From NCBI GenBank assembly GCA_020637805.1, contig JACKJU010000004.1, forward strand, positions 186,001 through 250,000: a DNA stretch of 64,000 nt, given 5' to 3'. The notes under the pieces are model-generated. The model worked only from the letters and a program-made list of their open reading frames with translations, was not told the origin of the DNA and made no database searches. Source of the DNA: Nitratireductor sp. (GTDB lineage Bacteria > Pseudomonadota > Alphaproteobacteria > Rhizobiales > Rhizobiaceae). Within the stretch, counting starts at the first letter, position 1, and each line of letters starts with the position of its first letter. The translations under genes and the position numbers were made by a program. Positions 27,655 through 35,482 of this stretch are shown here, piece by piece.

Positions 27655-29331
27655 ATGACCGCGCCCAAGCTGCGGCAAACACCCCTGAAGAGAAAATCCC
27701 CCATGATCCGACCTACCCTGGCGGCCGTTGCAGGCCGATTTGCGAACGATCGCCCGCGCGGCTCCGTTTCCGGCATTTCGCCGATGCAGGCAAAGACCGA
27801 ACTCCTTTCAGGCCTCACGGTCGCGCTGGCGCTGGTGCCGGAAGCCGTGGCGTTTGCATTCGTCGCCGGTGTCCACCCGCTGGTCGGGCTCTATGCAGCC
27901 TTCATCGTCGGTCTCATCACGGCATTGTTTGGCGGCAGACCGGGCATGATTTCAGGTGCAACCGGTGCACTTGCCGTCGTCATGGTCTCTCTGGTTTCCA
28001 GGCATGGGGTCGAATACCTTTTCGCCACCGTGCTCCTGATGGGCATTCTTCAACTCCTTGCCGGTGTCTTTCACCTTGGAAAGTTCATCCGGCTGGTTCC
28101 CCATCCGGTCATGCTCGGCTTCGTGAACGGGCTTGCCATCGTCATCTTCCTGGCCCAGCTCTCGCAATTCCAGGTGCCGGGATCGGCCGCTGGTGCCGGG
28201 CATGGCATGGCAAACGGCACTTGGCTCACTGGCATTCCGCTGGCGATCATGCTTGCCCTTGTGGCAGCAACCATGGCCATCATCTGGATCATGCCGCGCA
28301 TCACAAGTGCAATACCGGCACCACTGGCTGGGATCGGCATCATCGCCGCGGTGGTAATCATCTTCGGGATCGATGTTCCGCGCGTCGGCGACATGGCATC
28401 CATCAAGGGCTCGCTTCCCGAATTCCACATTCCGTCCGTTCCGATCAACCTCGAAACGCTGAAGATCATCGTTCCCTATGCGGTTATCCTTGCCGCCATT
28501 GGCCTGATCGAGAGCCTGTTGACACTCAACCTCGTGGGCGACATTACCGGCCAGCGCGGCGGAGCGTCGAAGGAATGCATGGCACAGGGTGCAGCCAATC
28601 TGGTGACCGGCTTCTTCGGCGGCATGGGTGGTTGCGCGATGATCGGGCAGTCCATGATCAACGTGAAATCGGGCGGGCGCACACGGCTTTCCGGCATATC
28701 GGCCGCCCTCTTCCTTCTTGTCTTCATCCTGTTCGCCGCACCGCTGATCGAGAAAATACCGCTGGCTGCGCTGGTCGGTGTCATGTTCATGGTCGTGATC
28801 GGTACATTCGCCTGGAATTCGCTGACAATCCTGCGGAAAATCCCGCTGATGGACGCATTCGTAATCGTGCTGGTGACCATTGTCACGGTCTGGACCGACC
28901 TTGCCACGGCGGTTGTCGTCGGAGTGATCGTTTCCGCACTTGCCTATACCTGGCAAAATGCGACCCGCATTCACGCCAAGACCCATGTCTCGCCCGAGGG
29001 GGCCAAGACCTATGCCATCGAGGGGCCGCTATTCTTCGGCTCGATCGATGGCTTCGTCGACCTTTTCAATCCGCAGGAGGACCCGGCGCTGGTGACAATC
29101 GACTTCATGAATTCGCGCGTTGCCGACCAGTCCGCGCTGCAGGCCATCGAAACGATTGCCCAGAAATACGAGGCGGAAGGCAAGAGGCTGCAGCTGCGTC
29201 ACCTTTCGCGCGACTGCCATTACCTGCTCACACGTGCGGGCCAGCTGATCGTCGACAGCGATGACGACCCGGACTACGGCATTGCGGTGAACTACGACAT
29301 CCGCACCGGGTCGTTTGGCAAGGGTCACTGA
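27655..29331 (+). CDS. SulP family anion transporter with STAS domain
   Basis: The 558-residue protein has the SulP membrane domain (LLSGLTVALALVPEAVAFAF near residue 50, and ATGALAVVMVSLV near residue 103) and a C-terminal STAS domain (VTIDFMNSRVADQSALQAIE, about residues 480-499). The membrane segment ends near residue 435. The substrate may be sulfate or bicarbonate; sequence alone cannot say. It is only distantly similar to the SulP protein at 2.3-4.1 kb, so the two are unlikely to be recent duplicates. The first ATG has an AGGGG ribosome-binding site; a later ATG at 27703 is possible. Confidence 0.85.
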   Translation: MTAPKLRQTPLKRKSPMIRPTLAAVAGRFANDRPRGSVSGISPMQAKTELLSGLTVALALVPEAVAFAFVAGVHPLVGLYAAFIVGLITALFGGRPGMISGATGALAVVMVSLVSRHGVEYLFATVLLMGILQLLAGVFHLGKFIRLVPHPVMLGFVNGLAIVIFLAQLSQFQVPGSAAGAGHGMANGTWLTGIPLAIMLALVAATMAIIWIMPRITSAIPAPLAGIGIIAAVVIIFGIDVPRVGDMASIKGSLPEFHIPSVPINLETLKIIVPYAVILAAIGLIESLLTLNLVGDITGQRGGASKECMAQGAANLVTGFFGGMGGCAMIGQSMINVKSGGRTRLSGISAALFLLVFILFAAPLIEKIPLAALVGVMFMVVIGTFAWNSLTILRKIPLMDAFVIVLVTIVTVWTDLATAVVVGVIVSALAYTWQNATRIHAKTHVSPEGAKTYAIEGPLFFGSIDGFVDLFNPQEDPALVTIDFMNSRVADQSALQAIETIAQKYEAEGKRLQLRHLSRDCHYLLTRAGQLIVDSDDDPDYGIAVNYDIRTGSFGKGH

Positions 29332-29340
29332 CAAACGCTG

Positions 29341-29366
29341 AAGGGGCCAGACCGGCCCCTTCCCGT
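29341..29366. terminator. bidirectional terminator between SulP and creatinase
   Basis: AAGGGGCC at 29341-29348 and GGCCCCTT at 29354-29361 form an 8-base stem with a 5-base loop between two convergent genes, followed by CCCGTTTTC on the plus side. Confidence 0.75.
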
Positions 29367-29391
29367 TTTCATATCTGTGTGCGCTGCGGCG

Positions 29392-30618
29392 TCAGGCCGC
29401 GATCACGTTGTGGCCTGGTCCATAAGGGAACTTCGTGATGTTCTCCGAGCTATCCTCTCCCACGACAAGGATATCGTGTTCGCGATAACCACCTGCCCCC
29501 GGCTGGCCTTCCGGAATCCACAGCATTGGCTCCATCGAGATCACCATTCCCGGTTCGAGAACCGTGTGAATGTCTTCCCGCAGTTCGAGGCCTGCTTCCC
29601 TTCCATAGTAATGCGAGAGAATGCCGAAGGAGTGGCCGTAGCCGAACGAACGGTATTCCAGCAATCCTTCGTCAGCGAAGAAACGGTTGATCTCGGCACA
29701 GATGCCCGAGCATGTCGCTCCCGGCCTGATCAGGGAAATGCCAAGTTCGTGCGCCTTTACGTTTGCCTCCCATATGCGCAGCGAGGCGGCATCCGGCTCG
29801 CCCAGGAACAGTGTGCGCTCCAGAGCGGTATAGTAGCCTGAAATCATCGGAAACGTGTTGAGCGACAGGATGTCTCCACGGATGAGGCGGCGGTTCGTCA
29901 CCGGGTTGTGTGCGCCGTCGGTATTGATGCCGGACTGGAACCAGACCCATGTATCGCGGTATTCGGCGCTGGGAAAGCGCGCCGCGATTTCACGCTCCAT
30001 CGCGTTGCGTCCCTCCATCGCGATCTCCAGCTCACTTGCGCCTTCGCGGATTGCGGCATGGATCGCTTCTCCCCCGACATCGGCAACGGTGGCACCCTGG
30101 CGGATCAGCGCGATTTCTTCCGCCGACTTCACCATGCGCTGCGCCATCGTGTCTGCTGCGATATCGACCACCTCGACGGTTCCCAGAAATTCGGCAAGCA
30201 GGTCGCGCGCCGCGAGTGTCATGTGGTCGGTTTCGATGCCGATGCGCCGGGCATTCTTCATCAGTTGGCCGACGGCCCGCCAGTAGTTGTTGCGCTTCCA
30301 GTCGGTGAATATCACGTTGTCGCCGACCGAACGCCGCCACGGTTGTCCGGCGTCGATATTGGCGGAAACCGTGGTGCAGTCATCCTGTGTCACCACGCAT
30401 CCATACGGCCTGCCGAACGAGCAATAGAGAAAGCCCGAATAATAGGCGATGTTATGCATGGAGGTGAACAACACGGCATCGATGCCACGCGCCGCCATGA
30501 CAGACCGGAGGCCGGCAAGTCTTCGATCGTATTCCTGAGCCGTGAAAGGAAGGGCTGCCTTTTCACCATTGTGGCAGGTGAAGGTACCGATGCGGTTTTC
30601 GAGGGTTTCATCCAGCAT
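29392..30618 (-). CDS. creatinase (creatine amidinohydrolase)
   Basis: The 408-residue protein is colinear with Pseudomonas creatinase, including FTSMHNIAYYSGFLYCSFGR (residues about 51-70), TWVWFQSGINTDGAHNPV (about 223-240) and EPGMVISMEPMLWIPEG. His237 in GAHN corresponds to the catalytic histidine of Pseudomonas creatinase. The pita-bread fold belongs to peptidase family M24, but this group works without metal and splits creatine into sarcosine and urea. The N-terminal domain also shows the creatinase DxGQPWRR motif. No sarcosine oxidase or urease gene is beside it. A TTGGAG ribosome-binding site supports ATG 30618. Confidence 0.92.
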   Translation of the reverse strand: MLDETLENRIGTFTCHNGEKAALPFTAQEYDRRLAGLRSVMAARGIDAVLFTSMHNIAYYSGFLYCSFGRPYGCVVTQDDCTTVSANIDAGQPWRRSVGDNVIFTDWKRNNYWRAVGQLMKNARRIGIETDHMTLAARDLLAEFLGTVEVVDIAADTMAQRMVKSAEEIALIRQGATVADVGGEAIHAAIREGASELEIAMEGRNAMEREIAARFPSAEYRDTWVWFQSGINTDGAHNPVTNRRLIRGDILSLNTFPMISGYYTALERTLFLGEPDAASLRIWEANVKAHELGISLIRPGATCSGICAEINRFFADEGLLEYRSFGYGHSFGILSHYYGREAGLELREDIHTVLEPGMVISMEPMLWIPEGQPGAGGYREHDILVVGEDSSENITKFPYGPGHNVIAA

Positions 30619-30666
30619 TGCAATGCTCCAACGTACGGGAGAGCATCTGCTTTTCCGCGATGCTCT
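30614..30666. promoter_or_regulatory. palindromes over and upstream of the creatinase start
   Basis: AGCATTGCAATGCT at 30614-30627 is a perfect 14-base palindrome overlapping the creatinase ATG (30616-30618). Upstream, AGAGCAT at 30640-30646 mirrors ATGCTCT at 30660-30666, part of an imperfect hairpin bounded by GGGA and TTTCCC. A regulator site or an RNA structure limiting translation would both fit; neither is demonstrated. Confidence 0.35.
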
Positions 30667-31001
30667 TTCCCAAAAGCATCCGGGCGTACAGGACGATATG
30701 TCGTGAAAATCCCGATGGTCTTCGGCGACGCCATCGCCGCACCGGAACTGACGGCAAATCTACTCCATTCCCGTATGCCGTCAATCGGGATTTGCGCAAC
30801 GAATGCCGCGAATGCGACGCCATTTGCTTTTCTCGCCGCGCCCGACTACAGAGGCGCTCTCAGGGCAAGCGGCCCCCGCCGTCCGCAGGCGAAAGCCCAT
30901 GGTGAAGCCGCTCCGTTGACAAACGATGTTCACTTCTGCGCCCTGCAGATGGCAAAGCGGATCCCATCCAATCCGATATTCGGGCGCGAGGAGATGACAT
31001 C
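30619..31001. other. 383-base intergenic region between creatinase and MATE genes
   Basis: This divergent gap contains the palindromes close to creatinase, the first 50-base exact repeat at 30863-30912, and the MATE ribosome-binding site GAGGAG before ATG 31002. I see no coding region with convincing features. Confidence 0.6.
30863..30912. repeat. 50-bp exact repeat, copy 1 (upstream of MATE gene)
   Basis: The 50 bases are identical to 32469-32518. The element contains AGCGGC near its start mirrored by GCCGCT at its end, and an internal GGC-GAAA-GCC hairpin. It looks like a REP-type extragenic palindrome. Copy 1 ends 89 bases before the MATE start codon. Confidence 0.85.
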
Positions 31002-32441
31002 ATGTCTTCCGCAGAGAAGAACCCGTTCTTGCAAGGCACCCTGCCGGGGCTTTTCGTACGAACCGCAGCGCCGATCCTTCTGGTGATGGCGACGAACGGC
31101 CTCGTCAATATTGCTGACGCCTGGTATCTCGGCCGATATACCGGCCAACCCGCCCTGACGGCGGTTACCATCGTCTTTCCACTTTACCTGGTGATGATTG
31201 CGCTTGCGACGCTTGTGGGCGGGGGCATGGCCAGCATGCTGGCGCGTGCGCTGGGCGCCGACGAGGAAGAACAGGCGCGGATTGTTTTTTCCTCCGCAAA
31301 CTGGCTCGCGCTCATTGCCGCAATCATCGTGGCAGCCGTTTTCCAGCTTTTCGGAACATGGACGACCCTGGCGCTTTCCGGCGGAAACGCGATGCTCGCA
31401 GATGCAGGGCACACCTATCTTGAGATCCTGGTGTGGGGGTCGCCCGTCTTCTTCGTACTCTCCGTCAATGGCGATGCCTTTCGCTGCGAGGGGCGCATGA
31501 ACCTGGTTGCTGCGATCGCCCTTCTGGTGAACGCCGCGAATATCGCATTCAACTACGTCCTGATTGCCCGCCTGGGCTATGGCGTGGCGGGGGCTGCTAC
31601 AGGAACCGTGCTTGCGCAGTGTACGGCGCTTGTCTTTGCCGCATCAATACGCCGCCGCGACAAGGGCATCCTGGCCTGTCAGCGTCTGAAATGGCGTCTG
31701 GGCAGTATGGAAGCCAGCCGGATCCTCGCTCTTGGCGCACCGCAAAGCCTCACATTCCTGGGACTTTCCGTGCACGCATCGGCCGTTCTTTTCATGCTGC
31801 AACAACACGCCGGTGACTCGTATTCGGCCACTGTTGCCGCCTACGGCATTGTGTCCCGCATCATGACGTTTCTCTACTTGCCCATGATAGGGCTGGCTCT
31901 GGCAATGCAGACAATCGCGGGAAACAATTTCGGCGCCGGCCTGTTTGCACGCTCGAATTCCAGCTTGAAGATCGCACTTGCCGCCAGCCTGATCTATTGC
32001 GCCGGGATGGAACTCATCATGTGGCAAACGCGGACTTGGCTCGGGTCGCAATTCGTAAACGAGCCGGCAACCGTGGAAGCTTTTGCTCGCATCGTGCCCA
32101 TCGTTACAGCCTGCTACTTCCTGCAGGGACCCATCATGATGACCGGTTTCTATTTTCAGGCTGTTGGCGAGGCAGCCAAGACCGCGCTTTTGACCCTGCC
32201 GCGTCTTTGGCTGATCGCAATTCCGCTGGTCTTCGCCCTGCCCTCCTTCCTGGGTGAGCGTGGCATTTGGATAGCGTCACCGGTTACGGATATCCTGATG
32301 CTTTGCGTGACAATTGCGGTGCTGGCTGCGAGCGCCATGCGGCGCGAGTGGCGATATGGCCTGTTCCGGGAAACCCTGGATGCCGGCCTTGGCCGGTCAT
32401 CCGATCTCGTAGCAAGCTCAAACGTGGCAATTGAAAAGTGA
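31002..32441 (+). CDS. MATE family efflux transporter
   Basis: The 479-residue protein has about 12 membrane helices in two six-helix repeats. Each half starts with the typical MATE pattern; examples are FVRTAAPILLVMATNGLVNI (about residues 18-37) and ILALGAPQSLTFLGLSVHAS in the second half. It exports cationic drugs or metabolites in exchange for Na+ or H+; substrate unknown. GAGGAG is correctly spaced before ATG. The gene sits between two identical 50-base repeats, the second only 27 bases after its stop. Confidence 0.87.
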   Translation: MSSAEKNPFLQGTLPGLFVRTAAPILLVMATNGLVNIADAWYLGRYTGQPALTAVTIVFPLYLVMIALATLVGGGMASMLARALGADEEEQARIVFSSANWLALIAAIIVAAVFQLFGTWTTLALSGGNAMLADAGHTYLEILVWGSPVFFVLSVNGDAFRCEGRMNLVAAIALLVNAANIAFNYVLIARLGYGVAGAATGTVLAQCTALVFAASIRRRDKGILACQRLKWRLGSMEASRILALGAPQSLTFLGLSVHASAVLFMLQQHAGDSYSATVAAYGIVSRIMTFLYLPMIGLALAMQTIAGNNFGAGLFARSNSSLKIALAASLIYCAGMELIMWQTRTWLGSQFVNEPATVEAFARIVPIVTACYFLQGPIMMTGFYFQAVGEAAKTALLTLPRLWLIAIPLVFALPSFLGERGIWIASPVTDILMLCVTIAVLAASAMRREWRYGLFRETLDAGLGRSSDLVASSNVAIEK

Positions 32442-32468
32442 TGGCGGACGCATTATCTGTCCGCCCTG

Positions 32469-32518
32469 GGGCAAGCGGCCCCCGCCGTCCGCAGGCGAAA
32501 GCCCATGGTGAAGCCGCT
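32469..32518. repeat. 50-bp exact repeat, copy 2 (downstream of MATE gene)
   Basis: Identical in sequence and orientation to 30863-30912, 1606 bases apart. In this copy the outer arms extend to AAGCGGC and GCCGCTT (7 bases). It lies between the MATE stop and the next gene. Confidence 0.85.
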
Positions 32519-32623
32519 TCATACCACCTTCGATTGTTCCTTGTTTCAAGGCGCGACGAACGGATGGCAATGCGGACACCATTCGATACCCGGCCTGTGG
32601 CCATCGCGCGTGAGAGAACGATC

Positions 32624-33067
32624 ATGACGCACAATCATACCAGCAAAACTCTACCTTCGATCGACCGATTGAAGGAGGAAGCCCGTCTTCTGCGCAAAAC
32701 GCTTGCCGGCAGCGGCACAGACATTGCGCATTCCACCGCACTCGAGCACGTCGCGAAACTTCATGGTTTCCGCGACTGGAACACGCTTGCGGCAAAGGCG
32801 GGCAACCGGCCGCCCGAACTCGCGATTGCCCTGGGCGATACCGTAAGCGGCACCTATCTCGGCCAGGAGATCCTGGGCAGCGTGATTGCGTTGCGGCAGA
32901 AGAACGGCAGCTACCGTCAAGTTACCATCCAACTGGATACCCCGGTCGACGTGGTGACCTTCGAGGGGTTCTCCAACTTCAGAAGCCGCATCACGGCCAC
33001 GGTTGACCCGTTTGGCGTTTCTCCGTCCAAGACCGGAAACGGACAGCCGCATCTCAAACTGAACTAG
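32624..33067 (+). CDS. glyoxalase-related (Glyoxalase_8-like) small protein
   Basis: The 147-residue protein starts with an N-terminal helical domain (LPSIDRLKEEARLLRKTLAG then ALEHVAKLHGFRDWNTLAAK, residues about 10-57) that I associate with the glyoxalase-related PF20066 type. The rest is a beta-rich C-terminal part (TYLGQEILGSVIALRQKNGS and VDVVTFEGFSNFRSRITATV). Function unknown; in other proteins this N-terminal part fuses to metal-dependent lyase domains, absent here. ATG 32624 was chosen because upstream in-frame codons read through the 50-base repeat. Confidence 0.65.
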   Translation: MTHNHTSKTLPSIDRLKEEARLLRKTLAGSGTDIAHSTALEHVAKLHGFRDWNTLAAKAGNRPPELAIALGDTVSGTYLGQEILGSVIALRQKNGSYRQVTIQLDTPVDVVTFEGFSNFRSRITATVDPFGVSPSKTGNGQPHLKLN

Positions 33068-33160
33068 ACTCTGCGGGGGCGCTTGCCGCGCCCCCCGGAA
33101 CAATTGTCCGGTTCGCACGTTGTTTACCCGAAGCAACTTCTCACAAGAAAGGAGAACAAC

Positions 33161-33349
33161 ATGCCGAACAAGGATCAAGTCGAAGGCACATTCAAGCAGG
33201 TCAAGGGTGCCGTGAAGGACAAGATCGGCGAATGGACCGGCGACAAGGAAACCGAAGCCGAAGGTGAAGTTGAAAAGGCCGAAGGCAAGGTTCAGAAGGA
33301 ATGGGGCGACGCCAAGTCTGATGTTGCCGACGCCGTAGACAAAGCCTGA
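33161..33349 (+). CDS. CsbD family stress protein
   Basis: The 62-residue hydrophilic protein reads MPNKDQVEGTFKQVKGAVKD and ends in alternating Lys/Glu heptads, the CsbD pattern (general stress-response family of unknown mechanism). A near-consensus AAAGGAG precedes the ATG, and a strong terminator follows 52 bases after the stop, so it is a compact single-gene unit probably expressed highly. CsbD-like proteins often answer osmotic or oxidative stress in rhizobia. Confidence 0.92.
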   Translation: MPNKDQVEGTFKQVKGAVKDKIGEWTGDKETEAEGEVEKAEGKVQKEWGDAKSDVADAVDKA

Positions 33350-33401
33350 ACGAGAGAATTCCGTTAGATGGCTTTAGCCGGGAGGTCTGACGGAAACGGA
33401 G

Positions 33402-33428
33402 GGGAGCCGCAAGGCTCCCTTTCTTTTT
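33402..33428 (+). terminator. rho-independent terminator after csbD-like gene
   Basis: GGGAGCC at 33402-33408, loop GCAA, GGCTCCC at 33413-33419, then TTTCTTTTT. Confidence 0.92.
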
Positions 33429-33469
33429 GCCGGATACTCGCTTTCCGCTATTCGGCCCCAGGGACCGAA

Positions 33470-34747
33470 CTACTGCGGCAGGAATGGTACAGGCACTCCG
33501 AATGTCAGTGCGAGCAGCACGAAATTCAGTCCGAGAACCACGCCTGCTGCCATGATTGCCAGCAGGAATACGTGTTTGGCATTGGCAAATTGGCCCATGA
33601 TGCGCTTGCTAGACGTGAAGTGAAGCAGCGCCAGCATTGGGACCGGCAGGGCAATTGAAAGCACCACCTGGCTCATGATCAGCGCCTTGGTCGGGTTCAC
33701 GCCCATGGCGATCACCACAAAGGCCGGCGCCATTGTCACCAGCCTTCTGAGCCAGACCGGAATTCTAACCTTGATAAAGCCCTGCATGATCATCTGCCCG
33801 GCCATGGTCCCAACAACCGAACTCGAAACGCCGGATGCAATCAGCGAGACCAGGAACACACCGGCTGCGGCGGCGCCGAGCAGCGGCGTCAGCGTGTGAT
33901 AAGCCGTTTCGATTTCGGCCACATTGGAATGACCGATGTTGAAGGCTGCAGCCGCCATGATGACCATGGCCATGTTGACCATTCCGGCAATGGCAAGCGC
34001 TATGATCACCTCGCGATTTGAGAAGCGGACGAGCATTCGCCGCTGCTCGTCATTCTTCGGATCGGCACGGTATTGCGTGAGACCCGAATGCAGGAAGACG
34101 GCATGCGGCATGACGGTTGCGCCGATGATGCCGACCGAAATCAGCACGGCATCGCCATCCGGCAAGTAGGGCGTCGTGAGACCCGTTGCAGCCGCACCCC
34201 AATCTACCGGCGCCATGAAAAGCTCTGCCAGATAGCAAAGACCGATGATAGCAACCATCGCCCCGATCACAAGTTCCATCGTTCTGAAACCGCGCCCCTC
34301 CAGAAGCAGGATGGCATAGGTGACGATGGCGGTGATGCCCATGCCGTAGAGCAGCGGCAATCCCATAAGAAGGGAGAGCCCGATTGCACCGCCCAGAAAC
34401 TCCGCAAGGTCGGTGGCCATCGCGGCGATTTCGCTCACGATCCACATCATGAAGACAACGGGAAACGGATATTCGTCCCGCGACATCTCTGCCAGGTTAC
34501 GTCCGGTAATGATGCCGAGCTTGGCAGACATTGCCTGAAAGAGCATCGCAATCAGATTGGCGCCAAGAACCACCCAGAGCAGCGTGTATCCGTATTTCGC
34601 GCCTGCCTGAATGTTCGTGGCGAAGTTCCCCGGGTCCATGTAGGCGATCGAGGCGATCACGGCAGGCCCGAAGAAAGGCAGTATGGCACGGAGGCCGGTG
34701 CGCCGCCCTTCCAGGGTTTCGTTTATGGCTGCTGTGGTCGATGTCAT
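33470..34747 (-). CDS. mntH: Nramp-family manganese/divalent metal transporter MntH
   Basis: The 425-residue protein has eleven likely helices and both Nramp signatures: DPGNFATNIQAG in the first helix (about residues 38-49) and MPHAVFLHS in the sixth (about 214-222), which hold the metal. It imports Mn2+ (and to some extent Fe2+) with protons across the inner membrane. The divergent mntR gene and the twin palindromes between them indicate Mn-dependent repression. Length and motifs leave little doubt about the family. Confidence 0.95.
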   Translation of the reverse strand: MTSTTAAINETLEGRRTGLRAILPFFGPAVIASIAYMDPGNFATNIQAGAKYGYTLLWVVLGANLIAMLFQAMSAKLGIITGRNLAEMSRDEYPFPVVFMMWIVSEIAAMATDLAEFLGGAIGLSLLMGLPLLYGMGITAIVTYAILLLEGRGFRTMELVIGAMVAIIGLCYLAELFMAPVDWGAAATGLTTPYLPDGDAVLISVGIIGATVMPHAVFLHSGLTQYRADPKNDEQRRMLVRFSNREVIIALAIAGMVNMAMVIMAAAAFNIGHSNVAEIETAYHTLTPLLGAAAAGVFLVSLIASGVSSSVVGTMAGQMIMQGFIKVRIPVWLRRLVTMAPAFVVIAMGVNPTKALIMSQVVLSIALPVPMLALLHFTSSKRIMGQFANAKHVFLLAIMAAGVVLGLNFVLLALTFGVPVPFLPQ

Positions 34748-34800
34748 TCAATGACTTCCGAAATGATGGCTCTCCATCCGCGGTATGAGGAAGGTCTTTC

Positions 34801-34816
34801 TATAGCAAATGCTATA
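34801..34816. promoter_or_regulatory. MntR box 1
   Basis: TATAGCAAATGCTATA is an inverted repeat TATAGCA/TGCTATA about a two-base centre, strongly resembling the known E. coli MntR box core ATAGCAAAGGCTAT. It lies 54 bases before mntH. Confidence 0.88.
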
Positions 34817-34820
34817 TTGC

Positions 34821-34836
34821 TATAGCAAGTGCTATA
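34821..34836. promoter_or_regulatory. MntR box 2
   Basis: TATAGCAAGTGCTATA differs from box 1 at one central base. The boxes start 20 bases apart, about two helical turns, so two dimers could bind the same DNA face. It lies 66 bases before mntR. Confidence 0.88.
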
Positions 34837-34901
34837 TTTCTTTCTTCTGCCCTGCCTCCGCAGTTGGCGGTCAGCCCGTCCCGTGATAGGGAACGAAGGT
34901 C

Positions 34902-35366
34902 ATGAAACGCAGCAGATCGGCCCAGACAGTCTCTACCCTGACACCTCTTCCGGAGGTAGAAGAGCACGCGCGCGCCTTCCAGCAGGCACGGGAGGCCCGC
35001 CGCGACGAACTGGTGGACGATTACGTCGAACTCATCGACGACCTTCTGCGAGATACCGGCGAAGCACTGCAGACCGTCATTGCGGCGCGCCTTGGTGTTG
35101 CGCAGCCGACGGTAGCGCGAATGCTCAAACGGCTGGAAGACGAAGACCTTGTCGAGCGTGGGGGCCACAGACGCCTGGCACTTACTGGCAAAGGGCAGGC
35201 GCGTGCCGCCGCCAGCCGCGAACGGCACATGGTTGTCGAGCGGTTCCTGATCGCGATCGGGGTCAGCGAGGAGACGGCTCGCTGCGACGCAGAGGGGATC
35301 GAGCATCATGTGAGCGAGGAAACACTGGCCGCCTTCAGTTCCTTCCTGGAACGCCGCAACAGCTGA
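34902..35366 (+). CDS. mntR: manganese-responsive regulator MntR (DtxR family)
   Basis: The 154-residue protein has an N-terminal winged helix (IDDLLRDTGEALQTVIAARL, then GVAQPTVARMLKRLEDEDLV about residues 67-86) and the metal-binding dimerisation part with HMVVERFLIAIG and ARCDAEGIEHHVSEET. The Cys/Glu/His set in the latter segment corresponds to DtxR/MntR metal ligands. There is no SH3-like third domain, matching the short MntR form. With Mn2+ it would repress mntH and itself through the two palindromes upstream. Confidence 0.92.
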   Translation: MKRSRSAQTVSTLTPLPEVEEHARAFQQAREARRDELVDDYVELIDDLLRDTGEALQTVIAARLGVAQPTVARMLKRLEDEDLVERGGHRRLALTGKGQARAAASRERHMVVERFLIAIGVSEETARCDAEGIEHHVSEETLAAFSSFLERRNS

Positions 35367-35482
35367 TTGTCGGCGTCTGGCAGCCGATTTCTTCGTGCCG
35401 GTTACCCGCACTGAACAGGCCCTGTTTGGCGCAGGCCAAATGCGCCCCATATTGTCGGGACAACCAATCAAACGGCATTCCA

